Of a stretch of DNA of 64,000 bases, positions 10,785-22,689 are shown piece after piece. The position numbers and the translations under genes were made by a program. The notes under the pieces are model-generated. The model worked only from the letters and a program-made list of their open reading frames with translations. It made no database searches and was not told the DNA's origin. The stretch lies in assembly GCA_033182465.1 (NCBI GenBank), contig CP137325.1, positions 1,116,001-1,180,000 of the forward strand, written 5' to 3'. The stretch comes from Sanghuangporus weigelae. Its lineage: Eukaryota > Basidiomycota > Agaricomycetes > Hymenochaetales > Hymenochaetaceae. The first letter of the stretch is position 1; each line of letters opens with the position of its first letter.

Positions 10785-13700
10785 ATGCCTGTGCCGCCCG
10801 CCCCGCCGCTAGCTGGGTGGTCGCGGACACAAACCCCGATGAGCTACGAAAAGTTCAAGCCAAAGTTCCCAATTAATCCTTTTGTCGGCGCCGACCAAAC
10901 ATCCAGTACCGCACGTGAACCCTGGACGCTCGATGCAGACGCCCTTCCTCTCCCCTCAATCCTCCAGCACGAACGACGCGTAATCCTCGTAATAGGGCGT
11001 GAGTTCTCGCATTTTTTGTCCTCAACGATCAAATTGTTGACCAAATATTTGCAGAACCAACGGCCGCAGCTTTATCCCCGCTATTCGCGTCCCGACACCT
11101 TGCATCTTCGCTGATCATAATTGCAAGCCATCGGCCACCAGCGCTTCCATTTGACACGCATCCTTCTGTGTACACTTTACGACTACGAACTCCCTTGTCG
11201 GTTGCAGATGCCGGTGCTACGCGACTCATTGAAATCCTCGAATGGGCATTACAAGTCGCTCGATTATGGCGCCGCTCCGGAGGTCCAAAGAAGCAGGAAC
11301 TCATGGAGGAGGTGAGTCCGGGATCAGAGAGCGTACCATTGGGTCAGAGCTATGGAAGACTGCGATACAGCATCGCCGCGGATGCTCAACAAGGTCAAAC
11401 GGCAGCATCACCTTCGGCATTTTCTCCGGCGGCATCGGTGACAAGTCTTGCACCCTCAACCCCCAAGAGGACACGCAGGCTGTCCCTCTTCAGGCGCCAA
11501 AGCTCACTCCCTTTAATGCCGGACCCAGAAAGTGCAAAGCCGTTTGATGTATTACTACATTTCCTACCTGCCGACGCGCCCGACAAAGCTCGTCTCAAGG
11601 CAATGATTCTCGTAACAACGCTCACACGCCCATACCTCGCGGTACCCCCCACCCGGGCTCGTTCAACCCGATTCTATTCTGAGTCGAGTTCGAAACTATC
11701 TTCTTCATCGAAATCCGGGAAACGCTGGAACTTCTTCCGCAGCACCTCAAATGTGACCTCCCCGTCCAGTTCTTCGTCAACTCTTAGTGTCTCAAGCCAA
11801 TCAAAGAGTACGACTGACCTCACCGAAGGATCCAGGAATAGACATAGATCGTTGACGAACCTCGCCTTGCTGCGGGCACGTAGGTCTCGGCTCATTCACC
11901 TCATGCCCTCGGCACCGGCGCCCATGAAGGCTTCTGGTTCTTCCGTCACCCCTGCTACTTCTCGGCATCCCGCATCAAATCCTAACTTCTCTACCCAATC
12001 ACCGGCGCAAGCACACCTAATCCGGAACATCGAAGTGTTTTTACTATCCTTTTGTTTCTCTGTTTCTCCGGAGTTGCCAACTCCGATTGCTGGTTTCGCG
12101 GCGAGTGATGCCGATTGTGGGAAGGCAAGACCTTACGTTTTACCTTCGATGGCCCTGGCGGAGGTTTTGCAGGTGCAAAGTAAGGATGACGAAAATGAGA
12201 TAGATGGCGAGAGCGAGGGCGAGGAGAGCGGCAACAGGCCGAGAACTGAGTGGACACTTGCTGAACTCATCCTCTCGGGTGCATTGGAAGGCGAAGCCGA
12301 GTCTCGTTCAAGCGCGGGTTTACGATCCGGTACTGAACGGAAGTCAAGTGAGAGCGACAAGGGTAAAGAGCTACAAAAAGACTCTGAAAACGCAATTGAG
12401 AACAATACGGCGTGGATCGCCCACCGTGCATGGATCGGGAGTCTCCGTGACATCGTTGTTACGCATAGAACGTCCGTGACGAGAATGGAAAAGGCGCATA
12501 TAGTCTCCCTGAGATCAAGTTCTCGGCCTTTGCTACCCTCGGAGTCGTACTCAAGACCTCATCCAACTCAATCTCGAATCCCTTCTCAGCCTCAAACGCA
12601 ACCTTTATCTCGTTCCCGACCGCCGTTATATCCGAAGCCTGTTCAATGTCTCAGCCGCAGCGATCCAGTGCGCACTACTCAATTTCCGGCTACAAATTCG
12701 CCTCCCCGAGCAGCATTGTACGTAGATACGAAACGGAGAAGAGGTTCCAAGAAGCACGGCTACCAATCCTTGGCTATTGAGAAGAGGTTGCCGACGCCAC
12801 CGGAAGACGAGAATGAAGATGAAGAGGTTGAAGAAGAATCTGGACTGGAGGCGGAAGAGGTGGATTCGACGATTTCGAACGCGACGAGTTGCACACGATC
12901 GCCCTATCCAGATGACGATGTTTCGGAGAGAGATATGACTCCTCGAACGAGTGAATGGGAGAAGAGTGGGGTTGCTTACGGACGAGCTCGCCGATACTCT
13001 TCGGAGAAAGCGGGTTCATATGGTTATGCAAGTGAAGGTCACCACCGAAAGCACGACTCGTCTTCACTTTTGGGTATAGCGTCTCCTTCTTCTGGGTATC
13101 CTTCTACGTCATCTTCCTCAACCTCGACACCCTCAACTATCACTCGTAGTAACACTCCCTCGCACCACCGCTCTTCCGGTCGACGTCAGTATCAGTCAGA
13201 GCAAGCTCGCTCCCGGAGACAGGTCTATAAGCATATTGAAGAGGAGGAAGACGCGTATCGGGAAAGTGACAAGACGCAGCAACAACCAGAGAAGGAAGAT
13301 ATGGCGAGTGGAAACTTACCGACTCCACCTGACTCGGAGGAGGCGTCTTTTGAGGGTTTGGTACCGGATCCTGTTGTGCCTTCTGCGTCTGCTTCGACTT
13401 CGGCTTCGACCTCTTCTGCTCGGCCTGTTCGCGAACGAGAGCGCGGGTACACTTGTGCAGATGCGAGTCGTAATCGTGCATCCCCGACAAAGCATGAACG
13501 TACTCGATCACGAGAGGAGAGGCGGCGAGAATCGATACGAGGCGCAGAGTCGCATTCTCCCGACAAAGAACGTGAGCGTAGGAAACGAGCTTACTCTCAG
13601 CCTTCCCGTCCTTCACCTCCAATTCCGAGTGCATCCTCAACCCCAGCTATCGATGAGCGCACGCCACCACGGCGTTCAAAGACGAGGCCGAAAGAAAGGG

Positions 13701-14260
13701 AGCGTCGGATCTCTAAGGATATTCCTCCCCTTCCTCTTCTTCAGGATGCCACGTCGAATCCGAAGTCGGTATCAAGATCAAAGTCGACGATAGAAAGACG
13801 CATTTCCGATGTTGGCGCCATCTTGAACAAGCCTCTCAGACCGGATTTGAAGCGCAGTTCGGCGAGTGCGAGCTCTCCCTCATCCGGTGAGCGAGAACGA
13901 GAACGAGAGCGCCGACACGCGAGATTGGAGAGAAGGTCCAGTAAGCCGGAGATAAGGAAGAATAGGAACGGCACCAGCTCCAGTGAAAGTCGAGATCGAA
14001 GTCGACGAGCAGGTGCCGGTACCGATTCTGTCTCTGGCTCTGGCTCAAACACAAGTCCTGGTTCTTGTGCAAGTGCGATTAAGAGGGTTCCGGTACCAGC
14101 AATGGAAGACGTTCTGCCTCCGCTTCCGCGCTCATCGGGTTCGGCTCTGCCGTCGACTTCGCGTTCGCCTCCACCTCAGTCGCAGCATCACCAACCGCAC
14201 AATATGAAGTGGAAGTTTTGGAAGGGTGGGGTTGGGACTGGTCCGACCGTGAATGCATGA
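10785..14260 (+). CDS. large intrinsically disordered Ser/Arg/Pro-rich protein, unknown function
   Basis: A 1139-residue protein with two exons, 10785-10998 and 11055-14260. The intron is 56 bp with a GTGAGT donor, and both exons are in frame. Only the N-terminal 160 or so residues look folded: alternating hydrophobic stretches such as RRVILVIG and ASSLIIIASHRPP, then an amphipathic helix TRLIEILEWALQVARLWRR. The rest is low complexity, with Ser-rich tracts, an acidic run near EDENEDEEVEEESG, and Arg/Glu-rich segments with many potential phosphorylation sites. It ends in a short basic-aromatic tail, MKWKFWKGG. I do not recognise the family. It could be a fungal scaffold or signalling protein. 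The start at 10785 is the first ATG giving a frame that splices into the long exon. Confidence 0.75.
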
Positions 14261-14339
14261 TAGTTGCGAGTATCGTACCGGACCTTTCTTCCATTCATAT
14301 TGTTTTCAAGTGTTTTTTGCTCTTACGTTTGTTTGCTCC

Positions 14340-15206
14340 TTGTCCACTCGTTCAACCAGGCTGAGCACATCAAAGATCGCTATCTCAAGGCCGATCCCAA
14401 CTATTCCGTCCACTTCACTGTTCCCGTCCTTTGGGACAAGAAACACCGGACTATTGTCAACAATGAGAGCAGCGAGATTATTAGGATCTTCAATGCTGGG
14501 TTTAACGATCTGATTGAGGATGAACAGAAGAGGAAGGTGGACATTTATCCGGAGGGTCTGAGGAAGGAGATCGATGAACTGAATGAGTGGGTTTACGATG
14601 GGATTAACAGTAAGCTGCTCTTGAGTTTCCGAGTCTTAATGTGCCCAACCTGACTATATGCACTCCTTCGTCCTTTTATAGACGGCGTCTAATAATCAGG
14701 CTTCGCTTCGACGTAAGCAGCACACGAAAAAGCCGTGACGCAGGTTTTCGAATCTCTCGACCGCATCGAGAAAATCTTGGAGGCCAAAAAGACCCGGTGT
14801 ATGTGGGACACTTTAAGTGCAACTCTAGGACGGTCAGGAATGGGTATCCAAACATTCATTAGTGAGCCCCTTTTCTTTCTCTAGAGTTGGATTCAGGAGC
14901 AGGCGATTTGTTCTCTGACGTTATTTATGTAAATGTGCATTGCTCTGTCTAGCTGGTTGAGGAAGCTGTACTGGACCAACCCGGCGTTCAGCACCACCAC
15001 GAACTTCGATCACATCAAGACGCATTGTTATTGGTCTCATCCTCATATACGTTTCTCTCCCTCCCTCTGTCCCGTGTCTCGTGTCCTTGCAATATTCGTC
15101 TAGAACTCCTTTGCTTTCTGCTTTTGTTTTGGGACTGCACGCGTAGATAAACCCGAGGATCGTCCCAGTAGGACCGATACCGAATATCGAGCCCTTACAT
15201 GAGTAA
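14340..15206 (+). pseudogene. truncated glutathionyl-hydroquinone reductase pseudogene
   Basis: This is a 5'-truncated copy of the intact gene at 43103-44562. It begins inside the fourth exon (around AEHIKDRYLKADP), about 80 bp after the stop of the disordered-protein gene, and runs to the last exon (RIVPVGPIPNIEPLHE, stop near 15206). The catalytic CPW exon and all 5' exons are absent. A segment of about 70 bp coding for the conserved LIGDQLTEADVRLF region is deleted, and the reading frame is interrupted around 14690-14800. Identity to the intact copy looks near 90% in the first exon piece. It is one end of an inverted duplicated block. Confidence 0.88.
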
Positions 15207-15453
15207 CGTGTAAGATGCGTGGTATAAGGTTTAATTGAGCACGCAGGAATCGGGGCGAAAAAAGAAACGATTTACAGAACTCTAGTGTATTATGTAGTAT
15301 CTGTGTATCTGGGAGGATTCTCGGGTCCGCGAACTGAAAGAAGTCGTCAAAATGCATGTCAATTTGGTGTGTTCAAGACGCTGGGAGTGTTGACAAAATT
15401 ATTTGACGGTGTTCTGGATACATCTGCCTTATTTTTACCCCATGATGAGTATT

Positions 15454-17989
15454 CTAGGCGAATTTATCAGCTGTCGTCCATAACCTCTCTCGTTCCTTAT
15501 GCATCAAAAGCGTTAAATGCGAGTCTTTGAACATCATACCATGTATCGATGAACGAGTTCTGCGGACCTGTAGATATTCAACATATATTAGAGAAAAAAT
15601 TAGTATTTAGAGAACCGCGACAAGGCGACGTACGATTGGTTGTACATCTCCAGATTCCGTCATCAGACTTGGTAGATCCCTCGGAACGCCTTGACTCTGC
15701 TCTCGTTTCTGGGAGATAGAAGATTAGCAACTCAATGTGATTAATATACATTTACGCACGCTAATGATTGATGCCAGACCCCTGGAATGACTAGAATAAG
15801 CATTTTCAGATTGCTTCCTCATCCGAACTTTGCGTGGCTTGTCAGAAATCACTATTGGGTCAGCTCCATCTTGTCGCAATTCACGGATCTTCTTAAGGAT
15901 CAGCCTCTGCATAAAGTCGTGCAGATGGAACTCGTATTGTTCTCCGCGGCCTGTTGATTTTGCCCTGTACCAAGGAACGCCAAGATATTCGTTAATCGGG
16001 GACAATAAGTCCACGAAGTCGACATCACATCCTGTCTGAAGATCTCTGCGAAGGGTATCCGATGTTAGATTAGAGCCAACTCTTTTTTGGGCTAGTGTCG
16101 CAAATGCATCTCCCCATCGTCTTTCTTCTTCAATATTGGATGGCTCATTAGCTTTACTCGAGCGCCGTATGCGGTTGAAAAAAAGAAGACAGAGGTAGAA
16201 GACGGATTCTGCGTCGTGGACAGCACCGTGCCTGAAGACGTCACTCGCAGGGTATGCAGGGATAAGTTCGATTTCTCTCAGATGGGAGTAGAACGCATTC
16301 CATGCTGCCCTCTCTGAGTCATCTGAATATTTCATAGAGCTATCCATGACCGCGGTATGCAGGGATTGTACCACGAGACTTTGGATATAAATGTCAGCCT
16401 GTCTAGGCAAAAGAACGTCGTTTGCCATAAACATAGGCGTGCCCTAGCCGAGTCATTTGTGAACAGATCGATACCGATGAATTGGTACTCACTGTTGCTT
16501 CCTTCAACTCTTCCTCAGAACTGTCATTCAAATCCGACGCGAAATCGAAATCAGTCAGCACGACTCTGACTCTGCGTCTAATCCGCAAGTCAGTCCTGCA
16601 AATCAATATAGCAAGGGAAATGTAGTACTTCTCCTCAGAAAATATATCCGAAATGAATCGGTACGTGTGCGGAATAGGCTCATTCGTCGGCTGCGAGGGA
16701 AAGTCGATGCTTACATCAGGCGCATGTTCAGGTCGTATGAGAACATTGCCCCAACTAATATCCCGATGAAGAACGTCCTTTTCTTGAACAAGGTATCGAA
16801 GCACTAATTTACTGTTGAGCAAACAGATAGAACCAGCGACGGACTTCTGCACACCTTCAAGAAGATCATACATTGCCTCTAAGAATTCCAAAACTGTTGT
16901 GCAGGAGCAAAGAGGGTAACCAATCGACTTCAAAGCTAGAAGGCTTTGTTTGCGACCGCTCCACCCGTCTACGTCAATTGTAGTTCGAGAGAGCGTCTCA
17001 TCGATTTGCACAACGCCAGGTACACCACGAAGTTTCGTGAGCAAGTTACGCTCGCGGCCATGTTGAATGTCGTGATACCAAGCGTACTTGAAGATGCGTA
17101 CCATACTCAGACTGGCGTACTCTCCGTGGCTCGGCACAGCAATCGCAACGAAAGGCTTCCGACCATTTCCTCTTCCACGGAAAATCGGAAGGAGTGTGAA
17201 AGATCTGCTATCGATGTCCGCTGAGTAAGACAAGATATCATAATTCTCCACCTTGAATGGGGTATTGGAGATGAGTTTGGGCCCTCCTACAGGTATCTGC
17301 TTCATAGCGTTGTCTCGAATGAGATCGATGCAGGTGTAAAGCTTGTCAATGCTGTCTTTATCCGCCCAGTTCACTTCTTTCCACTCGACATGATGGTCTA
17401 GGCCAAGGGAGAAGAGTTGGAACAGATTTTCATTGGCAAATAGTCCGTAGACTATCGAGGAAGATGGATTGTGTCGAGAGACATGAAACATGTACCGCAT
17501 ACACTGCATCCGGGCTGACGTCTCGACCTTTAGTTCCACGGAACAAACGATCGATTGTGCGGGAGAGATGTGGTTGTCGTAGCTGCTTCGCGAAATCATC
17601 CGTTCTGCTATCTTTCTTTCTACGAGAAAGGCAACTAGATCAGGTTTACTATCGGCCGAACCGTGGACTGAAGCGAGCCTTCTCTCAGAGTTGGGGACGA
17701 AGATTAGTACTTGTTCGGTGTCGATTCGCGTAAGGTCGAGGCTGATTGAAGTCAGCAAGGCAGCAAAAGTGCCGTACATTGAAGACTCGTTGCCTCTTCT
17801 CGTAGCCTTAACCTTCTTCATCAACTTGTTGAGGCGTTGCTGCTGATGCGGACCAATCGCATTATCATACCTCGACAGCTCCTTCCCTTTCTCTAATGCA
17901 CCTGCGTAGTCGGTGCTAAATTCGGCAAATTCTGAAACAAACAAGGCATGTGTGACGAGAGAATTCTTTCTGTTGTTGTAGAAGGTCAT
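15454..17989 (-). CDS. FunK1-family fungal protein kinase (copy A)
   Basis: A 755-residue kinase of the fungal-specific FunK1 group. Exons are 17989-16855, 16803-16629, 16577-16493, 16443-15760, 15708-15634 and 15567-15454. All junctions are GT-AG and shared with copy B. The catalytic loop is VLHRDISWGNVLI (H391, D393, N398), the metal-binding motif is the FunK1 variant DFDFA (D446) in place of DFG, and GTPMFMA and HDAESVFYLCLLFF follow, as usual for the family. The first introns happen to be open in frame in this copy, so an unspliced reading hides them; copy B shows they must be removed. The N-terminal 200 residues form the FunK1 leader region. Substrates are unknown. The gene converges on the GST pseudogene. 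Confidence 0.88.
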
Positions 17990-18100
17990 CGTGGAACTTG
18001 TGTATGTTGGTAGGTCACCAATAGTTGCCTTTAGTTAGGGTGGTGAACTGGCAGAGTAAACCGTGTGACCTCTTTTTCCCGAGCGGAGCTCGAATTATCC

Positions 18101-18110
18101 CTATATATAG
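18101..18110 (-). promoter_or_regulatory. TATA box candidate of kinase A
   Basis: CTATATATAG lies about 112 bp upstream of the kinase A start codon, a reasonable position for a fungal TATA element. Copy B has no matching sequence there, so the promoters of the two copies differ. Confidence 0.45.
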
Positions 18111-18323
18111 TAACTCGCGTCGATCACCATGGCCATGAACCACTTTTTAAACTATGTGTCATTGCATCAATCTGAGATCTATCCTGCCTCAAATCTTGTT
18201 TGTTAAACTCTAAGTGATACTGAGCCATACTGAGGCACCCATCTGAACCAAAAGTATGCATGAGAAATGAATTATTTAATTTATAATTCCAGTGGATCAC
18301 TAAGAGTAATCATCAGTGATCAT

Positions 18324-19836
18324 TGAAAGGATCCGCTCAAAATCTCGCATCAAGATCAACGCGATCAACAGATCTACATGATCAGCTTTCCAAATGTGAC
18401 CAGTAACCAAGCCAGCCATCACAGGCCCAAGCGATCGAGCGGCCTAGGCAACAGTAACCCGTTACCACCCAAGCGCTAGAAGCAACGAAGCGGATACGTA
18501 ATCCCACTAACAGCTAACACCGCCGACTGCCTACTACCACGGACTACCACTCTAACGCTGCCGACCAAGCAACCAGAGCGACCTCAATCAAAAGAAGCAA
18601 TCAAACTTCGTAGAAGTCCAGAAGCACAACTACTAAAGCCTAAACGCTAAAAAGGCTAAAGGCTAATAAGGTTTATGGAGACCTCACTGGCATTTCAGCA
18701 CTGTCAAGTCTGTGCACGAGTTTACATGGTCCTTTATGAAGTATACTACTTAGTATGCACGTCAACAGTTGGTACATATGACTGTCACATCAAAACCAAG
18801 CGACACCTTCAAGATACAATGTATTCCAATCCACCAAACCCAGTAGTACCCAAGAAATGAGAGGAACTCACGATCACAACTCGAACTCCTTGAACTGCGA
18901 ACCCGATAACCTGGAGAATGATTGGATGATATAGACCGGAGTTGCACACACCATGTCCAGCATCCACAATACAGGCAAACCTTTATTTACCAAGAGATGC
19001 GAACCTGGAGACCAAGCAATTACAACTCCTTATACAACGAAGGATATGGCACTACATTCGAGATATACGATACAAAGGCAAAGCATGGCTAGTCACCAGA
19101 ACCTAGCAGAACCCGCCAGCAGAGCTTATACAGTTCATGATATGCCTTGGACCATACTCTACACCGACCCGACACCTGAACACTGACGTGCGAGTTACGC
19201 TTACCCTTGCTGGACCTCGAGATGAATTCCGAAGAATCACATACCGAGCAGCCTATATCGCTCCAAGGGCAAAAATGCCACTCAATGACGGCAATGACAT
19301 CGTAATGGAGTACTGACAGTGGAGCATTCCATATCGAAGCACTATCTCTATTGTCTCAGTCAGCAACTCCACAGAATTCTATCATAGTGGAGACAACCTT
19401 ACAAAGATCGGAGCAAAGTGGAGCAAAGCGCAGCAGGATGATAAAGGAACAGATGTAATGGTGGAGAAAGGTGGAGTAAAGTGGAGACAGGATGAGTAAG
19501 AAATAGGACGGAAAATGGAATATCTGGAAGCATAAATAGCTGTAGGATTAGGCCCTCATTTCCCCATCTTTCGATCCTCTCAACACACTGGTGTAAAGCT
19601 TGCCCTACAGCGAGCTATTACTGTGTGCTTTGTACTATCACGCCTCTTGGAAATCCCAATCTGCTTTACTATCACCTCGTATCTGAAAGCATCCATAACT
19701 TGGACCACGACTAGGAAGGCTAGTAAGAGACCGCGTAGTACAGCCAAACGTGGGTAGATAAGATCACCTCTGCACAACACACTGCTGCTTAGGCAAAAGG
19801 ATCGAACCGGTGTAACCCCGGGCCTACTCCCTAACA
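18324..19836 (+). mobile_element. solo LTR of a Ty3/Gypsy element, with target-site duplication
   Basis: A 1.51 kb sequence starting TGAAAGGATCC and ending CCCTAACA matches the two LTRs of the element at 21117-33406 across its length, with scattered differences. It is flanked by the direct repeat ATCAT (18319-18323 and 19837-19841), a 5 bp target-site duplication typical of the family. No internal region is attached, so it is a solo LTR left by recombination between two LTRs. It is clearly older than the neighbouring full element. It lies 0.3 kb upstream of kinase A. Confidence 0.92.
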
Positions 19837-19841
19837 ATCAT

Positions 19842-21116
19842 ACTGTAAGCCTTGCCAAACATTTAGTTTACTTGTGGTGTGCTGGAAAATTTTTGGCTTG
19901 ACGTTCTCAAATCTGTCTGGAGAAGCTAGATATTGTAGACAATGGGAAGCTTCTTACAAATATAGATGCCCAGGTCTCACAATTATAAGAAGGGAAGTGG
20001 TCTATTATCTTGATCTGCACTCTGCCTGCTCTCTCCCAACAAGTCTGCTTCACTATTGCATCTCTCTACTCCTCTGCTCTTCCCTCCTGCTCTTCACATA
20101 CAAGCTCAGGCTTCTCACTAGTCCTTGCTTGTTCTCTTTCTTGGTTTCTTTCCACCATCATCTCTGCCATCTTTTCAGACATGCCCTATAGTAGTTCTTA
20201 TCTGCATAGCCTCCATCAATGCAGATGACACTAACATTCATCACAACCTCTGTAAACTTACAGAATTGGACTCAAGATAATTGCACTCTATGGGTTGTCG
20301 CAAAATCAAGATCACTCCAATAACAGTGAGTTTTCTATATCTCTACATTCTGTGAATGCATTAAGCTCTTCTATGTATACAGTGAATGAAGTATTGCTAT
20401 AGCGAACAGTATTCCTCAAGCAGGCCTATTAAAATGGCCTTCTTTTCATTCTTTCTCAGCATTCTGCTGTCAACTGGTACATTTACTTCTGGAAATTCTG
20501 CTCTGAACTTATCTAACTGATTCTTCAATTCTTTAACATTCATTTTATTAATAGTTTTGTAGTTGAGCACCAGATTGACTTGATGAATTTGTGTGGTGTA
20601 GTCTACCTTCCTTTTATTTTGTGTGTCAGTCTTCTGTTCCCTTGTGATCACCTCCTGTATGCATTCATCAGCAATAGTAACTCTGAGTTTATATTCTGCA
20701 CTATTCACATTGTCCTTGTGTGCCTGTCTTATCAGGTACACACTTGATCTTTGCTAGAAAAAATGTAACTCTATAAAGGCCTCAATATCATTTTTTTAAT
20801 ATCTAAACAGTGAGTTGAACAGTGTTATTATACTATGCAGATTCTTCTTCGAGAAGACTCTATATGAGCTGAGAGTGCCTTTATTAGCATTGTTTATTGC
20901 TGGCATCCATGCTAGTTTCTTCTCTCCTTCGATGAGTGCTGCTATCAGTTCATCTTTAGTAAACTCTGACAAAAATCTCTCTCAGACAGTTAAAGCACCA
21001 ATAAAGAAGGCCCTGAATAGGGCCTCCAACTTTGGAAGCTTTTCTTTGGCAATAAATTTTATAATCATTTTGATTGTATCAGGATGGTCCTAGGATTCAC
21101 TTCCATCAAGAATAGC
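19842..21116 (-). other. AT-rich decayed coding remnant of unknown origin
   Basis: The stretch between the solo LTR and the full element has a coding look on the minus strand. A 114-codon open frame at 20397-20741 includes MNVKELKNQLDKFRAEFP and a lysine-rich end (RKNEKKAILIGLLEEY) that resembles a SAP-type DNA-binding helix pair. A second stretch at about 20815-21093 reads as protein with interruptions. Base composition is more AT-rich than in host genes. It may be a fragment of a DNA transposon or host gene cut off by the retroelement. Identity is not established. Confidence 0.4.
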
Positions 21117-22628
21117 TGAAAGGATCCGCTCAAAAACTCGCATCAGGATCGACACGATCAACAGATCTACACGATCAGCTTTCCAAACGCGACCGGTAAC
21201 CAAGCCAGCTATCAAAGGCCCAAGCAATCGAGCGGCCTAGGCAACAGTAACCCGTTACCACCCGAGCGCTAGAAGCACCGAAGCGGATACGTAATCCCGC
21301 TAACAGCTAACACCGCCGACCGCCTATTACCGCGGACTACCACTCTAACGCCGCCGACCAAGCAACCAGAGCGACCTCGATCAAAAGAAGCGATCAAACT
21401 TCTTAGAAGTCCAGAAGCACAACTACTAAAGCCTAAACGCTAAAAGGCTAAAGGCTAATAAGGTTTATGGAGACCTCACTGGCATTTCAGCACTGTCAAG
21501 TCTGTGCACGAGTTTACATGGTCCTTTATGAAGTATACTACTTAGTATGCACGGCAACGGTTGGTACGCGTGACTGTCACATCGAAACCGAGCGACACCT
21601 TCAGGATACAATGCATTCCAATCCACCAAGCCCAATAGTACCCAAGAAACGAGAGGAACTCACGATCACAACTCGGACCCCTCGAACTGCGAACCCGATA
21701 ACTTGGAGAATGATTGGATGGTATAGACCGGAGTTGCACACACCATGTCCAGCATCTACGATACAGGCAAACCTTTATTTACCGAGAGATGCGAACCTGG
21801 AAACCAAGCAATTACAACTCCTTATACAACGAAGGATATGGTGCTACATTCGCGATATACGATACGAAGGCAAAGCATGGCTAGTCACCAGAACCCAGCA
21901 GAACCCACCAGCAGAGCTTATGCAGTTCATGATATGCCTTGGACCATACTCTACACCGACCCGACATCTTAACACTGACGTGCGAGTTATGCTTACCCTC
22001 GCTGGACCTCGAGATGAATTCCGAAGAATCACATACCGAGCAGCCTACATCGCTCCAAGAGCAAAGATGCCACTCAATGACGGCAATGACATCGTTATGG
22101 AGTACTGACAGTGGAGCATTCCATATCGGAGCACCACCTCTATTGTCTCAGTCAGCAACTCCAAAGAATTCTGTCATAGTGGAGACGACCTTACAAAGAT
22201 TGGAGCAAAGTGGAGCGAAGCGCAGCAGGATGACAAAGGAACAGATGTAATGGTGGAGGAAAGTGGAGTAAAGTGGAGACAGGATGAGTAAGAAATAGGA
22301 CGGAAAATGGAATATCTGGGAGCATAAATAGTTGTAGGATTAGGCCCTCATTTCCCCATCTTTCGATCCTCTTAACACACTGGTGTAAAGCTTGCCCTAC
22401 AGCGAGCTATTACTGTGTGCTTTGTACTATCACGCCTCTTGGAAATCCCAATCTGCTTTACTATTACCTCGTATCTGAAAGCATCCATAACTCGGACCGC
22501 GACTAGGAAGGCTAGTAAGGGACCGCGTGGTACAGCCAGACGTGGGTAGATAAGATCACCTCTGCACAACACACCGCTGCTTAGGCAAAAGGATCAAACC
22601 GGTGTAACCCCGGGCCTACTCCCTAACA
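21117..22628 (+). repeat. left LTR of the 12.3 kb element
   Basis: 1512 bp, starting TGAAAGG and ending CTAACA. It carries an unusual 213-codon open frame at 21467-22108 (beginning METSLAFQHCQVC), rich in Thr, Pro and Arg, with no family I recognise. The frame is present intact in the right LTR too, but not in the older solo LTR. A TAAATAG-like word near 22325 could be the promoter TATA element. Confidence 0.92.
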
Positions 22629-22689
22629 TTGGATCGAAAGATCACTCGCTAGTTTTATCACCACCTCTCACGGGCAAGGTTCTTGGCTA

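Larger units (their letters stand above)
14340..17989. repeat. inverted segmental duplication, left arm
   Basis: This block holds the GST pseudogene and the FunK1 kinase. It matches 40336-44030 in reverse orientation: same gene order, same convergent layout, and matching intergenic sequence (for instance 15140-15380 against 42940-43170). The homology ends close to the kinase start on one side and inside GST exon 4 on the other. Confidence 0.85.

Noticed and set aside
12774-14072. Several long minus- and plus-strand frames inside the disordered-protein gene
   Set aside because: They are shadows created by its biased Ser/Arg codon use.
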